From: Clostridia bacterium
Lineage (GTDB): Bacteria; Bacillota; Clostridia; Oscillospirales; Acutalibacteraceae
Direction: 5' to 3'
Assembly (NCBI GenBank): GCA_017430145.1
Contig: JAFRNP010000048.1
Span: forward strand, 1-45,582
DNA: 45,582 nucleotides
Shown here: piece by piece, positions 17,491 to 25,261 of the stretch
How positions within the stretch are numbered: position 1 is the first letter of the stretch
Layout: the number at the start of each line of letters is the position of its first letter
Program-made: the position numbers and the translations under genes
Notes under the pieces: generated by a model
Databases searched by the model: none
What the model was told of the DNA's origin: nothing
The model's input: only the letters and a program-made list of their open reading frames with translations

Positions 17491-20400
17491 ATGAGACATT
17501 ACCGAACCTACGGCAAAAAGATGCTGAGCATTTTTCTTGCCGCGCTGATGTGCCTGTCGTTCGTCGCTCTGGACGTGACGGGGATCTTCGGCAAAGATCA
17601 GACTGCGAAAGCATATGAAGCCAATCCGCAGCACACGTTCTACTGCGTAGTCAAGCAGGGCTGGAATCTGGGCAGTCAGTTTGACGGCCGTGACTCCAGT
17701 ACGGAGCTGACGCTGAAAGGTAAAACCGGCGACGGCTACAACAACGACGAAACGATCCGCTACGGCAATGAGAGCGACGAAAACACCAGCGGCTGCTGGG
17801 CGTATGCGTCCGGTTCCGACGGCCGCGGCGACGCGCAGTCTCCCACGATCTCCAATGCAAACTGGTTCCCGACCAGCGTCAAGATCGGCATCAAGCTTTG
17901 CGACTCTTCGAGTGCGAACGGCTCCCAGAATATTACGAGCCGTGTAGAGCTTTGGGTGTACAACAATAATACCGGCACTTATGTGAAAGCCGGGCAAACG
18001 AGTGATTTCTCTTTCAGTTCCAGCACAAACTTCTGGGGCTCCGGTTCCACCTGGAAGCGTACCGGTTATATGGCGTTCAACTGGACCGGCACGGGTCTTC
18101 CGACGGCGAACTACGTCTCCGCCTCCGACAAGAGCTTGACGATCGATAAGACCGGCGGCTCCAATAAGACCGTGACCCTCAACGCCTACGTATACGACCA
18201 GTACGGCGTGATCTGGAAGGCTGCGCCGCAGTCTTGGTCCATCCAGAACGCGCAGGGATACAACATGAGCCTCGGCACAACCGGTGCGGGCGAATCCTCC
18301 GTCCTTACGGTCCAGCCCACCAACCAGACGGTCGGGCGGAAGAATGCTGTGATCCGCGCAAGTCACAACAGCAGTATTTATAAAGACTTTAACGTTACGA
18401 TCACTCCGACGTATAAGATCAATTTCAATACGACGGACAACGGCGGTACTTCTTCGGCGCCGGCTGCGCAGGGCGTGACCGCAACGGGGACCACGACCAG
18501 CTGGACGATCCCGAACAACGATACCTATAAGCCGAAAAAGGAAGGCACTGCTACCGGAGACTGGACCTTTGTCGGATGGAGCGGGACCTCTACCAACAAG
18601 ACCTCCGGCGTCTCCGCGCCCGGCAGCGCCATCACCATTGACAACTATAACGACACGCTGTACGCGATCTTCAAAAAGGACGTTACGGCAAATTTCTACT
18701 ATTTTGATACCAGCGGCAACCGGGTACTTTCAAGCGGCGCTGTTCCCAAGAACACAAAAACCGGCTGGAACACCGACACTGAGGTAACCTTTGACGTGCC
18801 GAACGCTGCCGCCAACAAGAGCTTCAAGCTCAACGGCATTACCTACGCGTTCGACGGTTGGAGGATCGACAACACTGCCGCAGGCGCCGCAACGCTTGCA
18901 AAGGGCACGACCTCGCATACCCAGAATATCCGCAACGCCGCCTACAACTACTATGCGGTGTATAAGGCGACGCTGCCCCTGAAGTACGATACCAACTCCA
19001 TCGGTACGGCGCGTACGGCAAGCCCCTCTTCGATCACCACGCAGAACGCCACGCAGTACCTGGTTGCCAGCGCCTCAACGGCCGCCGCCTCCAACAGAGA
19101 AAGCAAGTCGTTCACGCTGAGCACCACCAGCCCCACCCGTACGGGTATGGTTGACAACGGCTTCCTCGGCTGGCGCGTATATGATACCTATAATTCCAAT
19201 AACAACGCAAATACCATCACCGACGCCATGCGCGAAAGCGAGGACGCTTCCGGCCTGTTGCAGCCCGGCGCCACGGTGAGCTACAACACCGCGAAGACGC
19301 TGCTTGCCGTTTACAAGGATCAGCGGCATACCGTCACGGTGAAGGATTACAACGGTGATATCATGCCCGTGGACGGCTCTGAGACCCAGACCATCCGTTA
19401 CGCCTACGACGCAAAGGCGCTGGTGCTCAACACCGATCCCACCCAGGCGGTCAGAGCCGACGACGTATACCATTACGTTTTCGATAAGTTTACCAGAGCC
19501 TGGAACAACGACAAGAACAACCCGCTGTTCAAGACCATTATCCGGGACGAAGTGATTTACGCGAAATATCGCGGCATCGCCCACGATTACGAGATCATGG
19601 CGGACAGAGAGTACGTGCAGCCGACCTGCACGACGCCCGGCCATTACTGGGAGAAATGTACCGTTTGCGGACATGAGCACTACGTTGCGATCCCCGCGCC
19701 CGGACATGATTTCTCGGATCTGGAAGGCTACAAAACGCCCACCTGCACCAAGGCAGGTTCCTACGGCGCCGTCCGCTGTTCCGTCTGCGGCGCGTACGAC
19801 GAAGAATATCCGCTGAACGCCGATAGTTATCCGAGAGATCCCGAAACCAACGAGCCGATCCTTGACGATAACGGCGAACCCTTAACTGCCATCCCGGCGC
19901 TCGGCCATAAGGCTGCCGCGTACACGGCGGATAACCAGCCCGTCAAGACCGGCACGGTCGCGCCCACCTGCTCCACCAAGGGTTACGATTACTACACGTG
20001 TACCCAGTGCGGCCAGGATATCAAGATCGCCGGTACGGAAACGGGTCCGACCGAGCATCCCGCCGATCAGATCACGACCGTCCCCGAGGTCCCCGCGACC
20101 TGTACCGATACGGGCCTTACCTCCTACACCAAGTGCGGCGCCTGCGGCCAGCTTGTAACGAAGCCCACCACGATCCCCGCGCTCGGCCATGATCTGGTCA
20201 AGCACGCGAAGGTGGAAGCCACCTGCGCGGACGGTGGACGTGACGGCGCAAAGGCGTACGCGGTATGTAACCGCTGCGGCAGAGCGTTCCTGACCACGGA
20301 TTCCGGCAGCGTCACCAGCGAGATCAAAGGCGAAGGCGCAACGCCCACCGCGGCTGAGATCGCCGCAGCGATCAAGATCGACGCTCCCGACCACGTCTGG

Positions 20401-22431
20401 GTCGAAGTTGCGGCGCAGCCTGCGACCTGCACCAGAGCCGGCCATACCGGCGGTACGGTGTGCCAGAACTGCGGCGAGCCGCAGGAAGGTTCCACCGCTG
20501 TGGAGACTGAGCCTGCGAAGGGCCACAACTGGGTCGTTGACGAGACCAGATCCTACACCTCCGATAAACCCTGTAAAGAACAGAGCTATACCTATTATTA
20601 CTGCGACCGCGACGGCTGCGGCGCCACGAAGATCGAGTATACAGAACTTCAGGAGCATACCTGGACGGACGTCGACGAGATCACCGCAACCTGCTACCGT
20701 CTCGGCAAATCCGCGCATCAGAAGTGTACGGTTTGCGATGCGGAGACCGAATATACCGTAACGCCGATGCTTGAGCATAATTACGTCGTGCTTACCAATG
20801 CGGTTCCCGCGACCTGCACGGCGCCAGGCGCCACCGCCGCCTATAAGTGCTCCAACGCCGGCTGTGAAAGCGTGATCGCCGCGAAGGAAGTGCCTGCCAA
20901 GGGCCACACCTTCAGCGCGTGGACGGAAACCGCGCCTGCAACCTGTACCGAAGACGGCTCCGCCTCCCGTTACTGCCTGCTCAACTGCGGACTGGAAGGC
21001 GCGAACGAGACCAAGGTCCTGCCTGCGCTCGGACACAATTACGTCACGAAGGAAGCTGTTGAGCCGACCTGCACCAAGGCGGGCAACACCGCCGGCAAGC
21101 TCTGCACACGCTGCGGCGACACCGACGGCACGTCCTATCAGGTACTTGCGAAGCTCGGACACGACCTTGAAGAAATCGACAGACAGGATGCGACCTGCGC
21201 AGCCTCCGGCTTCGTAAAGAACGCATGCTCGCGCTGCGACTATGAAGAGGTCGTGATCCTCGATAAGCTGACTGAGCATCCCGCCGACGCGATCATTACC
21301 GATCCCGCGATTCCCGCGACCTGCACCGAGGTCGGCTACACTGCCGGCAGCCATTGCTCGATCTGCGGTGAGATCATTGAGGAACAGATCCTTCAGGCGA
21401 AACTCCCGCATGAGAGACTTGTGATCGACAGCTATCCTGCGACCTGCACGGAACCCGGCTTTACCGGCGCTGTCAAGTGCGCAAACTGCGGCATTACCCT
21501 TGAAGAGGGTGAAGCGATCCCCGCAAAGGGCCATAACTATACAGGCGCTGAGTGGGTCACCGTTTCCGCGACCTGCACAACCGACGGTTCCCGTACAAGA
21601 GCCTGCGTAAACGGCTGCGGCACGAATGACGTTGTCGTCCTGCCCGCTACCGGCCACGACTGGGTGACCGATAAGGCTGTTGCGGCAACCTGCACTGCGT
21701 CCGGCCTGACCGAAGGCAAGCACTGCTCCAAGTGCGACGCGAAGGTCGCGCAGCAGGTGGTTGACGTACTCGGCCACGATCTTACCACTATAACTTCTGC
21801 CGCGACCTGCACGGATAAGGGCTACACGCTTACGACCTGCTCTCGCTGCAACTACAGTGAAAAGACCTATACGGATAACGCGCTCGGCCATATCGGCGGC
21901 ACCGCGACCTGCAACGCGAAGGCTGTTTGCGAACGCTGCGGCAAGTCCTACGGCTCCTTTGCGGATCATGACTGGGTCAAGGATACCGAAGCCAGCATCG
22001 CGCCCACCTGTATCGCAGGCGGCAGCAACGTCTACGTCTGCTCCGTGTGCGGGGAGTCTAAGACGGAGACGCTTGGCACTACCGATCACGTATTCAATGA
22101 GGCAGACGCTGTTGTTGTGGAACCGACCTGCACGACGGCAGGCCACGTCACCGTGAACTGCGCGGTCTGCGGTCAGCCGAATGAGATGACGCTCCCGGCG
22201 CTCGGCCATGACGTGCATAACTGGCATCAGGAAGGCGGCGTGGCATACGGCACCTGCGATCGCTGCGGCGAAGAAGTGACCGATACGCCCAGCGCCGTTG
22301 GTCTGCAGCCTGAAAAGTGCGAAAAGTGCGGCCTGATCCACGAAGGCAGAACCGGTATCTTCGTATACAACGGCCTGTACTGCAAAATCGTCGGCTTCTT
22401 CAGAAGCATCATCAAGCTGTTCAAGAAATAA
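17491..22431 (+). CDS. Large secreted surface protein with about 20 CxxC repeats
   Basis: The 1646-residue protein has an N-terminal signal-like segment (KKMLSIFLAALMCLSFVALD), a region of about 250 residues including YDQYGVIWKAA, three InlB-B/flap-like repeats with FVGWS, FDGWR and FLGWR followed by YAIFK/YAVYK/LAVYK strands (about residues 310-700), then about 20 repeats of 35-45 residues from residue 710 to 1610. Each repeat runs ATCTxxG, CxxCG, then a hydrophobic strand and GH; cysteine pairs could bind zinc or form disulfides. The last residues, KIVGFFRSIIKLFKK, form a cationic amphipathic helix with no LPxTG or dockerin. AGGAGG at 17477-17482 sets the start. Probably exported and cell-surface attached; ligand unknown. 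Confidence 0.88.
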   Translation: MRHYRTYGKKMLSIFLAALMCLSFVALDVTGIFGKDQTAKAYEANPQHTFYCVVKQGWNLGSQFDGRDSSTELTLKGKTGDGYNNDETIRYGNESDENTSGCWAYASGSDGRGDAQSPTISNANWFPTSVKIGIKLCDSSSANGSQNITSRVELWVYNNNTGTYVKAGQTSDFSFSSSTNFWGSGSTWKRTGYMAFNWTGTGLPTANYVSASDKSLTIDKTGGSNKTVTLNAYVYDQYGVIWKAAPQSWSIQNAQGYNMSLGTTGAGESSVLTVQPTNQTVGRKNAVIRASHNSSIYKDFNVTITPTYKINFNTTDNGGTSSAPAAQGVTATGTTTSWTIPNNDTYKPKKEGTATGDWTFVGWSGTSTNKTSGVSAPGSAITIDNYNDTLYAIFKKDVTANFYYFDTSGNRVLSSGAVPKNTKTGWNTDTEVTFDVPNAAANKSFKLNGITYAFDGWRIDNTAAGAATLAKGTTSHTQNIRNAAYNYYAVYKATLPLKYDTNSIGTARTASPSSITTQNATQYLVASASTAAASNRESKSFTLSTTSPTRTGMVDNGFLGWRVYDTYNSNNNANTITDAMRESEDASGLLQPGATVSYNTAKTLLAVYKDQRHTVTVKDYNGDIMPVDGSETQTIRYAYDAKALVLNTDPTQAVRADDVYHYVFDKFTRAWNNDKNNPLFKTIIRDEVIYAKYRGIAHDYEIMADREYVQPTCTTPGHYWEKCTVCGHEHYVAIPAPGHDFSDLEGYKTPTCTKAGSYGAVRCSVCGAYDEEYPLNADSYPRDPETNEPILDDNGEPLTAIPALGHKAAAYTADNQPVKTGTVAPTCSTKGYDYYTCTQCGQDIKIAGTETGPTEHPADQITTVPEVPATCTDTGLTSYTKCGACGQLVTKPTTIPALGHDLVKHAKVEATCADGGRDGAKAYAVCNRCGRAFLTTDSGSVTSEIKGEGATPTAAEIAAAIKIDAPDHVWVEVAAQPATCTRAGHTGGTVCQNCGEPQEGSTAVETEPAKGHNWVVDETRSYTSDKPCKEQSYTYYYCDRDGCGATKIEYTELQEHTWTDVDEITATCYRLGKSAHQKCTVCDAETEYTVTPMLEHNYVVLTNAVPATCTAPGATAAYKCSNAGCESVIAAKEVPAKGHTFSAWTETAPATCTEDGSASRYCLLNCGLEGANETKVLPALGHNYVTKEAVEPTCTKAGNTAGKLCTRCGDTDGTSYQVLAKLGHDLEEIDRQDATCAASGFVKNACSRCDYEEVVILDKLTEHPADAIITDPAIPATCTEVGYTAGSHCSICGEIIEEQILQAKLPHERLVIDSYPATCTEPGFTGAVKCANCGITLEEGEAIPAKGHNYTGAEWVTVSATCTTDGSRTRACVNGCGTNDVVVLPATGHDWVTDKAVAATCTASGLTEGKHCSKCDAKVAQQVVDVLGHDLTTITSAATCTDKGYTLTTCSRCNYSEKTYTDNALGHIGGTATCNAKAVCERCGKSYGSFADHDWVKDTEASIAPTCIAGGSNVYVCSVCGESKTETLGTTDHVFNEADAVVVEPTCTTAGHVTVNCAVCGQPNEMTLPALGHDVHNWHQEGGVAYGTCDRCGEEVTDTPSAVGLQPEKCEKCGLIHEGRTGIFVYNGLYCKIVGFFRSIIKLFKK

Positions 22432-22457
22432 TCAAAAAACCTCCCATAAAAAAGCAG

Positions 22458-22488
22458 GCGCTGTGCTTCGGCACAGCGCTTGTCTTTT
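22458..22488 (+). terminator. Intrinsic terminator after the large secreted protein
   Basis: GCGCTGTGC-TTCG-GCACAGCGC forms a perfect 9-bp stem with a UUCG tetraloop, followed by TTGTCTTTT. Confidence 0.9.
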
Positions 22489-22556
22489 AACAAAATACTC
22501 AACATTCCCAAATAGATAGTAAGTTGTTGACATTGTATTGCCCGGGCAGAAAGGCG

Positions 22557-23354
22557 TTATACGTTGCTGCTGTATTTCGTTAATCTGTCAAGGTCAACGT
22601 CGGTCACGACCTCCACGCCGCAGCTGTGCGCAAAGCGTACGCAGGCGTCAACGCCCTCTTCGTCCAACAGCGCCGCTGGGGCGTGGGCGTCCACGCCGAT
22701 AACGGCTTTCAGCCCCTGCTCTGCCGCCATCTCCCAAAAAATGCGGCGCGGGTAGTGCCTTTCATCGATAAGCCCCAGCCGGTTGATCTCCAGCGGTACG
22801 CCGTAGTTTTTCAGCTCACGCACAAACGGGCGCATAACGCGGGCGTAGGCCCGGTCGCTGCCGACAAAATTCATCAGATCCGGATGCGCCACATAGCTGA
22901 AAACGCCGGTATCGAGCCCTGCAAGGATGTTTTTACAGTATTGGGTCAGCAGTTGTTCGTCTTCGGTCGGGCGGAAGGCAAAAATCCCATCCTCCTCCCG
23001 CCACAGAAAATGTTGCCCGAGAATCAGGTAACGAATCGGGTAGTCGGCGATGAACGCCCGGTATTCCCGGAATGAATCCGGAAAGAATTCCGCCTCCAGC
23101 CCGATCTGAACGTCAATGCGGTCCCGGTATTCAGCTTTCAGCTGCATCAGGGAGTCCGTATAATCCTGCGTCTGCGACAGTTTCATCCGCACGCGGGATA
23201 CGTGGTCGGTTTTGTAGACCATCGGGGAGTGGTCCGAAAAGCCGAGGGTCGAGAAGCCGGCGCTGACTGCGTTCTCCACGTAGTCCCGGTCTTCGCCTGC
23301 GGCGTGGCCGCAGCGAAAGGTGTGCGTATGGTAGTTTGCCGGTATTTTTTGCAT
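22557..23354 (-). CDS. PHP-domain phosphatase, histidinol-phosphatase (HisJ) type
   Basis: The 265-residue protein starts MQKIPANYHTHTFRCGHAAG, the metal-binding HxH plus CGHA pattern of HisJ/HisK-type PHP phosphatases, and has SDHSPM, GLEAEFFP and a late GVDAHAP motif. These enzymes hydrolyse L-histidinol phosphate, though relatives act on other phosphoesters, and no his genes lie nearby. The frame extends 59 codons upstream to 23531, but AGGAG 9 nt before the ATG at 23354 and family similarity fix the start. TATAAT on this strand at 23415-23410 is a possible -10 without a good -35. Confidence 0.85.
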   Translation of the reverse strand: MQKIPANYHTHTFRCGHAAGEDRDYVENAVSAGFSTLGFSDHSPMVYKTDHVSRVRMKLSQTQDYTDSLMQLKAEYRDRIDVQIGLEAEFFPDSFREYRAFIADYPIRYLILGQHFLWREEDGIFAFRPTEDEQLLTQYCKNILAGLDTGVFSYVAHPDLMNFVGSDRAYARVMRPFVRELKNYGVPLEINRLGLIDERHYPRRIFWEMAAEQGLKAVIGVDAHAPAALLDEEGVDACVRFAHSCGVEVVTDVDLDRLTKYSSNV

Positions 23355-23498
23355 CAAAAAACGTCTCCTTTTTTGCTGCGTCTGATGATCAGACGGAGAA
23401 ATCATCCCCATTATACACCTATGCAGTGCGTTTTTTCCAGTATTTTTATTAACAAAATGTGAGACTTTTACAGAAATGTTGTGTATATTTAAATTTTT

Positions 23499-23515
23499 GA
23501 AAACAATTTGTTTTC
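23499..23515. promoter_or_regulatory. Perfect inverted repeat upstream of the 23590 microprotein promoter
   Basis: GAAAACAA-T-TTGTTTTC is a perfect inverted repeat ending 3 nt before the -35 box. Its core AACAATTTGTT recurs at 37573-37583 upstream of the second microprotein promoter. It is a candidate regulator site. Confidence 0.45.
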
Positions 23516-23518
23516 CTG

Positions 23519-23547
23519 TTGTATTTCTCAAAAGAATGTGTTAATAT
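23519..23547 (+). promoter_or_regulatory. Promoter of microprotein 1
   Basis: TTGTAT (23519-23524), 17-nt spacer, TAATAT (23542-23547), 42 nt before the start codon. Confidence 0.6.
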
Positions 23548-23589
23548 GACAATGTAAAAAAAGATTTTTATAAAGTGAGGTGTAATATC

Positions 23590-23691
23590 GTGTCCGTAGA
23601 AGAAATTCTGGCCATCATTAAGGCGTTCTTTGATGCACTTACCAAGATCTTCGAGGTCTTCAGAAAGAAGGAAACGACGGAAGGCGAATAA
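23590..23691 (+). CDS. Microprotein 1: 33-residue amphipathic-helix peptide
   Basis: A GTG-started ORF encodes MSVEEILAIIKAFFDALTKI followed by FEVFRKKETTEGE. Hydrophobic residues recur every three to four positions over residues 5-24, so one amphipathic helix with a short charged tail is expected. GAGGTG (23577-23582) lies 7 nt upstream, and the 12 bases GAGGTGTAATAT are identical to those before the microprotein gene at 38119. The ORF has its own promoter and a strong terminator, which argues it is real despite its size. No signal peptide, Gly-Gly leader or cysteine. Function unknown; candidates are a leaderless bacteriocin/modulin-like peptide or a membrane-surface microprotein. Confidence 0.7.
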   Translation: MSVEEILAIIKAFFDALTKIFEVFRKKETTEGE

Positions 23692-23738
23692 TCGATCCTT
23701 TCGCATAGTTCAAAATTTCGGTGCATACAAAGTGTACT

Positions 23739-23774
23739 AAAAATTGACGGCGTTTTGTCGTCAATTTTTATTTT
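23739..23774 (+). terminator. Intrinsic terminator after microprotein 1
   Basis: AAAAATTGACG pairs perfectly with CGTCAATTTTT across a 9-nt loop, followed by ATTTT. Confidence 0.85.
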
Positions 23775-23799
23775 GCGCAGGACGATGTCAGGAGGATAT

Positions 23800-24490
23800 C
23801 GCATAAGAAAGTTCTCATCTGAAAGCTTTCAGTTGGATCATCCTCCGCCGCGCAGCCCACCGTGTTTATTCCGGCGGCGCTGTTCCGATATCTCACGGCC
23901 CGCCGGGTTTATTACGGCGACGGCTGTTCAGTGCCGCTCGATCCGCCGTCGCTTATTCCGACGGCGCTGTTCCGATACTTCACGGCCCGCCGGCGTTTAT
24001 TCCGGCGACGGCTGTTCAGTGCCGCTCGATCCGCCCGGCTGCTGTTCCGACGGCGGCTGTTCCAGTGCCGCTCTGTCTGTTGGTTGCTGTTCTGCGACGG
24101 CTGTTTCGGTGCCGCTCTGTCTGTTGGTTGCTGTTCTGCGACGGCTGTTTCGGTGCCGCTCGACCCGCCCGTCGCTTATTCCGGCGACGCTGTTCTGCTG
24201 CCGCGCGGTCCGCCGGCGTCTGTTCGGATACTTCACGGTACGCAGGATCTCCGCGTTTTCCTGTTCTGCTTCCGAAGCCGGTATTCTGCCCGCGTCCACG
24301 CGTGTCCCGATCGTGAAGAAAGCGGCCGGTTCCGTGCGGGGACCTCTTTTGTCGGTTATCGGAAGCAGTATGAAATTGCTCGCGTCATTTTTGGACGTGA
24401 GCGTTTTTTTGTGTATTGCCTGTGCCGAATGGCCGTCCGGAGCCTGAACAGACCCCTTAAAATGGAAAAAAACGGCATCAATCAATAGAA
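23800..24490. repeat. Repeat-rich region without a credible gene
   Basis: Two near-identical 87-bp direct repeats lie at 23877-23963 and 23964-24050, and two perfect 44-bp repeats at 24065-24108 and 24109-24152, with the beginning of a third at 24153. Recurrent words are GGCGACGGCTGTTC and GTGCCGCTCGA. Several frames are open on both strands, but the plus-strand products are Arg/Cys-rich and the minus-strand one switches frame at each 44-bp unit (44 is not a multiple of 3). A minus-strand reading gives linker-like GGSSGTEQPSPE ending at stops. It may be a decayed linker-coding remnant or a non-coding repeat. No ribosome binding site supports any of the frames. Confidence 0.55.
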
Positions 24491-24576
24491 TTAACGGTTA
24501 ATAAGCGATGATTAACGATAGTTATGTTTATAATGTATTAACTTTGTAAATAATTTATGAATATTTTAAAAAAACC

Positions 24577-24605
24577 TTGAATTATCTGTTTACAAATGAT
24601 AAAAT
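24577..24605 (+). promoter_or_regulatory. Promoter of microproteins 2 and 3
   Basis: TTGAAT (24577-24582), 17-nt spacer, TAAAAT (24600-24605), in very AT-rich sequence. The -35 hexamer is the same as that of the 37620 promoter. An inverted repeat GTTAAT...ATTAAC lies at 24497-24516. Confidence 0.65.
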
Positions 24606-24640
24606 GTAGACGAAAACAAAAGCAGAAAGGAGTGACAAAA

Positions 24641-24739
24641 ATGGAGGAACTGCTTGCGAAGCTGAAGGAGTATCTGGACGCTATCATTAAGTTCATTAAG
24701 GATCTGTTTGCGAAGATCGCACCGCAGGAGGATGCATAA
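24641..24739 (+). CDS. Microprotein 2: 32-residue amphipathic-helix peptide
   Basis: The ORF encodes MEELLAKLKEYLDAIIKFIK followed by DLFAKIAPQEDA. Leu/Ile/Phe/Tyr at positions 4, 5, 8, 11, 12, 15, 16, 19, 22, 23 and 26 form a continuous hydrophobic face with Lys and Glu on the other, a strong amphipathic helix, ended by Pro and an acidic tail. GAAAGGAGTG lies upstream. It is almost identical to microprotein 3, 185 bp downstream, including the upstream sequence, so this is a recent tandem duplication. No leader or export motif. Function unknown. Confidence 0.72.
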   Translation: MEELLAKLKEYLDAIIKFIKDLFAKIAPQEDA

Positions 24740-24825
24740 GTTCGTTTGATCGTTTTCGTTAACGGAAATATGAACGCAGATAATAATGAAATAATTTAAA
24801 TTCAAAACAGAAAGGAGTGACAAAA

Positions 24826-24933
24826 ATGGAGGAACTGCTTGCGAAACTGAAGGAGTATCTGGACGCTATTATCAAGTTCATTAAGGACCTGCTGGCGAAG
24901 ATCGCCCCGAAGGAAGAAGACGTGACTGAATAA
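24826..24933 (+). CDS. Microprotein 3: 35-residue paralog of microprotein 2
   Basis: The product matches microprotein 2 for the first 22 residues, then reads LLAKIAPKEEDVTE. Most nucleotide changes between the copies in the shared part are synonymous (for example aag/aaa, atc/att, gat/gac), which indicates selection on the peptide. The ribosome binding site and 5' flank (ACAGAAAGGAGTGACAAAAA) are also shared. A terminator follows at 24957. Function unknown; probably cotranscribed with microprotein 2. Confidence 0.72.
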   Translation: MEELLAKLKEYLDAIIKFIKDLLAKIAPKEEDVTE

Positions 24934-24956
24934 GTCCGAAATATTGAATTCAATAA

Positions 24957-24988
24957 AAGAGGACCTGCAAAAGCAGGTTCTTTTTTTT
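24957..24988 (+). terminator. Intrinsic terminator after microprotein 3
   Basis: A 12-bp stem (with G-T pairs) around ACCTGC-AAAA-GCAGGT is followed by eight T residues. A perfect 14-bp palindrome TATTGAATTCAATA (24942-24955) sits just before it. Confidence 0.9.
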
Positions 24989-25031
24989 GTCATATGCAAA
25001 CTGCTCGCGTTGTGAGCAGTTTGCATACGAC
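24989..25031. repeat. Long inverted repeat directly after the terminator
   Basis: TATGCAAACTGCTC (24993-25006) pairs perfectly with 25014-25027 across a 7-nt loop, and GTC/GAC extend the stem beyond one mismatch. No T-run follows. The rest of the interval to the promoter at 25124 is G-rich then AT-rich, with no gene seen. Confidence 0.6.
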
Positions 25032-25123
25032 AAGAAACACCTTTCCGTCCCCAGGATCGGGGGGCGGGGAGATGATATGCCGAAGGCTTTTTTATTTTTA
25101 TTATAGAAAATTATAATTTTCAC

Positions 25124-25152
25124 TTGCAAAAAACAACAAACCAATGTATAAT
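25124..25152 (+). promoter_or_regulatory. Promoter of the PHP-protein gene
   Basis: TTGCAA (25124-25129), 17-nt spacer, TATAAT (25147-25152). The resulting leader is about 100 nt. Confidence 0.75.
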
Positions 25153-25261
25153 GATATAGTAAAATTGCGGTTTTTATACCCTGAACCTACAAAAAAAGAG
25201 AGATATGAGGAAAAACGGCGCGGATCAGTGAGATCCGGTTTCTTGAAGGAGGCAAATACTT

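Noticed and set aside
19605..22330. CRISPR array, suggested by regular repeats
   Set aside because: The repeats are about 105-135 bp, diverged, and encode a continuous CxxC-repeat protein; no cas gene is present.
19882..22341. 819-codon open frame on the minus strand inside the CxxC-repeat gene
   Set aside because: It is a shadow of the repeats: their biased codons remove stops from the opposite strand. No ribosome binding site, and the translation has no known features, whereas the plus strand has clear signal peptide, motifs and tail.
23997..24485. Minus-strand frame in the repeat region
   Set aside because: TTG start without ribosome binding site or promoter, frame broken by 44-bp repeats, mixed low-complexity composition; kept only as part of the repeat description.
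23755..24488. Two overlapping plus-strand frames (about 208-230 codons) in the repeat region
   Set aside because: Arg/Cys/Leu-rich products with no ribosome binding site; they begin inside or just after a terminator.
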